This document shows, one piece after another, positions 60,852 through 64,000 of a DNA stretch of 64,000 nt. Position 1 is the first letter of the stretch. The number at the start of each line of letters is the position of its first letter. A program made the translations under genes and the position numbers. The notes beneath the pieces were generated by a model that was not told the DNA's origin, ran no database searches, and was given only the letters and a program-made list of their open reading frames with translations. This DNA comes from Choristoneura fumiferana (Eukaryota; Arthropoda; Insecta; Lepidoptera; Tortricidae): contig NC_133473.1 in NCBI RefSeq assembly GCF_025370935.1, positions 20,827,193-20,891,192 on the forward strand, read 5' to 3'.

Positions 60852-61011
60852 TATAGGTAGTGCCACGAGAGTTAAAGTGAATGATTACACACACAGCTAC
60901 AATAAGAACTGACTGCATAAAAGGAGAATGAATGAAACGAACGAGTAAATCCTGCTGTAATTAAACGACATGTGCTTGTGCCGTGCGGTGACTCTGGTGG
61001 CACTACCTATA
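60852..61011 (+). mobile_element. MITE, TAGGTAGTGCCACNAGAGT family, copy 2
   Basis: TATAGGTAGTGCCACGAGAG T ... AGAACTGACTGCATAAAAGG AGAATGAATG ... ACTCTGGTGGCACTACCTAT A. 160 bp, 20-bp TIR with one mismatch. Collinear with the reverse complement of 41703-41860. Confidence 0.92.
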
Positions 61012-61119
61012 GACGATGTATAATTTCTAATATACGGGCTAATAAAAAGAATGACGTCATAAACACAATTTGTTATAACTTTAAAAGATTATTAGTTAAA
61101 CCTATATAACATGCTCTAG

Positions 61120-61430
61120 CTGAAGCCGTGGTGGCCTAGTGGTTTGACCTATCGCCTCTCAAGCAGAGGGTCGTGGGTTCAAACCCCGGCTCGCACCTCT
61201 GAGTTTTTCAAAATTCATGTGCGGAATTACATTTGAAATTTACCACGAGCTTTGCGGTGAAGGAAAACATCGTGAGGAAACCTGCACAAACCTGCGAAGC
61301 AATTCAATGGTGCGTGTGAAGTTCCCAATCCGCACTGGGCCCGCGTGGGAACTATGGCCCAAGCCCTCTTGTTCTGAGAGGAGGCCTGTGCCCAGCAGTG
61401 GGACGTATATAGGCTGGGATGATGATGATG
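61120..61430 (+). mobile_element. tRNA-derived SINE, best copy
   Basis: A box GTGGCCTAGTGG, B box GGGTTCAAACCCC, GGAAAACATCGTGAGGAAAC C body, GGAGGCCTGTGCCCAGCAGT GGG tail and (GAT)3. Exact 12-bp TSD AACATGCTCTAG at 61108-61119 and 61431-61442. Likely among the youngest SINEs here. Confidence 0.97.
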
Positions 61431-61444
61431 AACATGCTCTAGGG

Positions 61445-61715
61445 AATTTTACTGGTTCTCGAGTGGAGACGCCTTGATGGCAAATGTTGTGTAGGGCACC
61501 CTGTAGCTAGGTAGAGCAATGATAATTGTAAGCCAGCCGGGAGGGATTGGAGGAGAAGAGTTGAAGATTGAGCGCAGAGGCGTGTCTGACATACACCTAA
61601 GGCCAGTGGAAAAAATATCAGCTAATGATGATAAATCTACACAGATACAAGGGAAAGTCATGAAAATAGAAACAAAGTTCACACTACGAAAGAAGACGTA
61701 TGGATAATTCAATTT
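61445..61715. other. No recognised feature; overlapping chance frames
   Basis: TGGAGACGCCTTGATGGCAA ATG, then AAGATTGAGCGCAGAGGCGT GTC at 61461-61590, is repeat-like (possibly a further LINE scrap) but I cannot place it. Confidence 0.35.
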
Positions 61716-61721
61716 ATATCA

Positions 61722-62024
61722 TCATCATCATCCCAGCCTATATACGTCCCACTGCAGGGCACAGGCCTCTCCTCAGAATGAGAGGGCTTGGGCAGTAGTT
61801 CCCACGCGGGCCCAGTGCGGATTGGGAACTTCACACACACCATTGAATTGCTTCGCAGGCTTGTGCAGGTTTCCTCACGATGTTTCCCTTCACCGTAAAG
61901 CTCGTGGTAAATTTCAAATGTAATTCCGCACATGAATTTCGAAAAACTCAGAGGTGCGAGCCGGGGTTTGAACCCACGATCCTCTGCTTGAGAGGCCATA
62001 GGTCAATCCACTCGGCCACCACGA
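61722..62024 (-). mobile_element. tRNA-derived SINE, full copy
   Basis: (ATC)n CCAGCCTATATACGTCCCAC TGC, full body, GAGCCGGGGTTTGAACCCAC (B box) and TCCACTCGGCCACCACGAC (A box region). Only about 290 bp after the plus-strand copy ends, in inverted orientation. Confidence 0.93.
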
Positions 62025-62057
62025 CTTTATCATATTCGACATCAAAATGTTTGTGGT

Positions 62058-62222
62058 CATCATCATCATCATGTCAGCCGAAAGACGTCCACTGCTGGAC
62101 ATATGCCTCCCCAAGGCTCTCCACTCAGACCGGTCTTGTGCTTTCCACATCCAATGCGATCCCGCGATCTTAACCAGGCCGTCGCTCCATCTTGTTGGAG
62201 GCCTATCGACAGCTCGTGGTCT
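62058..62222 (-). pseudogene. RTE LINE C-terminus, frameshifted
   Basis: The minus frame reads RPPTRWSDGLVKIAGSHW, KAQDRSEWRALG, then leaves frame (GRHMSSSGRLSAD). A one-base deletion relative to the 46.7-kb copy (GGGGAGGC for GGGGGAGGC) explains this. (GAT)n tail at 62058-62073. About 50 codons. Confidence 0.88.
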
Positions 62223-62224
62223 TG

Positions 62225-62528
62225 TTCCAATCAATATTTGTTAATGCACGCTGTTTGGCGTGTTTTGATATCTCAAATCGAACACTAGACAATCGTTCGT
62301 CGAACAAAGCAAACAAATTAAGAACGGGTAAGCTCGAATTATCCCATTTTCAATACAATGCTTTATTAAATTAACATTCGACTTGTTGAACGAAAGTCTT
62401 CTAACAAGCCCTTTCCAAACACGCATCTCAAATTCGCATGAGATAGAATACGGATTTTAATCAGCGAACGAATCCTCAAAACGCACTTGGGGTAAATGCG
62501 CACGTTAACGTTCAAGAATGGTATTTTT
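62225..62528. other. No recognised feature
   Basis: AT-rich; short overlapping frames only. Confidence 0.45.
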
Positions 62529-63043
62529 TAGAGATGGGCGAAAACATTATTTGCCTTTCGCTGTGACCGTCGTTACAGTTACAAACAAATCACAGTGAAA
62601 AATAATCGTTACTTTGTCACGGTGGTGTCACTGGTCGCTCACTCTCACTCGGTCGGTTGGTCGATATATTTAATACGTTTTGGTAGACGCTAGCCGTCGA
62701 AAAGTTACAATTCGCAAATCAATTCAATAAATACGAACAGTGTACTCGGAGTGATATGTAGTAACTTTTATTACATCGTCACAATATTGAAAAAAGCTCG
62801 CAGTTAACTAAAAATCAATTAGTTTACTTAATACATCTTATCACGATTTACTTAAAATCCACATTAGTTAAGACTTTCAGATACGATATTTTCTTAAAAT
62901 AGTGACGGTTATTTATTAAAATATCAAAATGTTACGACCGTGATTTAGTAACGTTGTTCCTTCGCTTGTCACGGTAATACGTATTTAAAACGGCGGATCA
63001 CTGTTATTTTTTCATCGTTACGTTATTTTTTCACCCATCTCTA
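62529..63043. mobile_element. hAT-like non-autonomous element, 515 bp
   Basis: The left end TAGAGATGGGCGAAAACATT A pairs with the right end ...AATAACGTAACG...TCACCCATCTCTA (reverse complement TAGAGATGGGTGAAAAAATA). Flanks GTATTTTT (62521-62528) and GCATTTTT (63044-63051) are an 8-bp TSD with one change. (C/T)AGAGATGGG ends and 8-bp TSD are typical of hAT elements. Subterminal TCAC(G/A)GT motifs recur in both orientations. No transposase frame. Confidence 0.9.
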
Positions 63044-63051
63044 GCATTTTT

Positions 63052-63682
63052 AGTATATCGTTGGTATCTTGAAAGGTTTTGTCGCGGACTCCCGGCCGCA
63101 GCCCGGATTCGGCGCAGTCCTGGAAAATTACGTTTTGTCTGGGTTTTGATTCGTCGTAATTGCATATATACCGCTTCGGGAGCTCCCATTCAGCCCAAAT
63201 CCTGCGGGAGGATTATTCGCTCGGAGAGATATTAATTAATGTTTGAAAATATATTGCCTTGCTTAAAAGAAATATGGTTTTTTGCATTCTTTTCCCCGTG
63301 TTTCTTATTATAATAAAACTTACAAGTACTATGAAGTCTGCTGTTCAAATGAGCTTGAAAACGTACCTGAAACAGAATTACGTATAAATTCGTACCAGTT
63401 ACTGGAATTTACCCGCGACTTAGGTCGCTTGAGCCGGGATTTCACAAAAATACATCGCAGTCTTTACGTTGTATAAAAAACATCTGTGCAAAATTTAATA
63501 TCCCTACATGGTGAACGTTGACTTCTTAAAATTGGTCTGATTTGCGGGTGAGTTTGTATGAATTCAACAAAGTATGAGCATTCTACATTTTATCACACCA
63601 GTTTCAACAAAGGAGAGACAACAGCATTCGATGAGCTTGAAACACAAATTTTATATCACTGTCATAACTTCAATCTATATTG
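63052..63682. other. Single-copy-looking stretch with core-promoter-like motif
   Basis: 63085-63220 is GC-rich (CTCCCGGCCGCAGCCCGGAT TCGGCGCAG). TATATA at 63165-63170 is followed 27 bp later by an initiator-like TTCAG (63189-63193). The frame at 63282-63476 downstream is not recognised. Confidence 0.3.
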
Positions 63683-63904
63683 TAGGGTAAACCATACAGT
63701 AATTGGCCATGTTACAGTAATTGCCCACTTGATTCTTTTATATGAAACAACAATACTACAAATAATTTAATGATAAAAGAGACTAGATTATTATAATAAG
63801 CATGATATTTGTTATGATTTATCACCACTTTTCTTTGTAAATTTTTAATTTAATTCAAGTGGGCAATTACTGTACCGTGGCCAATTACTGTATGGTTTAC
63901 CCTA
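63683..63904. mobile_element. TA-flanked TIR element with doubled terminal motif
   Basis: TAGGGTAAACCATACAGTAA TTGGCCATGTTACAGTAATT GCCCACTTGA pairs with the right end over about 50 bp with two mismatches, ending GGTTTACCCTA. Within each terminus TACAGTAATTG(G/C)CCA occurs twice. About 220 bp, AT-rich centre, no coding capacity. TA at both edges suggests a TA target. Confidence 0.93.
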
Positions 63905-64000
63905 TGTAGAATTTGCAGTTGACTTTTGGAATTCGTCACGCATATTGAAACGAAAAGTAGCTAATGTATCATTCCCAAGACCCTACTATTTACATACTAA

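Noticed and set aside
1..64000. CRISPR arrays, bacterial operons, viral genes, rRNA
   Set aside because: No regularly spaced direct repeats, ribosome-binding-site-led gene strings, capsid or polymerase motifs or rRNA signatures were seen on either strand.

Overview
This is AT-rich, eukaryotic, non-coding DNA. The repeat content points to a moth or butterfly (Lepidoptera). The diagnostic signs are a tRNA-derived SINE with a GGTTCGAACCCC B box and a GATGATG tail, RTE-clade LINE 3' ends finishing in (GAT)n, LINE 3' UTRs of the type common in lepidopteran genomes, and many small TIR elements. I see no complete or convincing host protein gene, no functional tRNA or rRNA gene, no CRISPR array and nothing bacterial or viral. 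Most short open frames are chance frames or read through repeats. The window is best read as an intergenic region or a very large intron. I cannot name the species.

Layout. 1-9 kb is a mosaic: two arms of a 420-bp repeat facing each other 7.4 kb apart (565-981 and 8429-8851), an RTE LINE broken by later insertions (1088-1731), a long-armed foldback element (1834-2046) and head-to-head copies of a poly-A repeat (6385-7108). 9-20 kb holds old SINE and LINE pieces, one GC-rich candidate exon (10146-10235), a 32-bp minisatellite (18068-18245) and three abutting foldback elements (18962-19343). 20-30 kb holds a hAT-like element with an exact 8-bp target duplication (20590-20792), a large palindrome (22918-23038), RTE and Jockey/CR1-type LINE tails and a 238-bp TIR element. 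30-40 kb has few repeats up to 33 kb, including a consensus nuclear-receptor DR1 motif (31354-31366), then SINE-in-repeat nesting and a 426-bp TIR element (38305-38730). 40-55 kb has several foldback elements, a MITE-split SINE (42997-43380), the youngest-looking insertion in the window (RTE, 46702-47079, exact 12-bp TSD) and a tandem duplication (50718-50990). 55-64 kb is mostly featureless to 57.5 kb, then repeat-rich, ending with a 515-bp hAT-like element (62529-63043) and a TIR element with a motif doubled inside each terminus (63683-63904).

How the parts relate. No gene system is visible. The autonomous-type LINEs are present only as 5'-truncated or frameshifted tails. The SINE tail resembles the RTE tail (GAGGCCTGTGCCCAGCAGTGG and a GAT repeat), so RTE machinery probably mobilised the SINEs. 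None of the DNA elements encodes a transposase here, so all are non-autonomous. Candidate host sequence (possible exons at 10146-10235, 34797-34975 and 35460-35711; regulatory clusters near 5.8, 24.6, 31.3, 40.5 and 63.2 kb) is offered only as leads.
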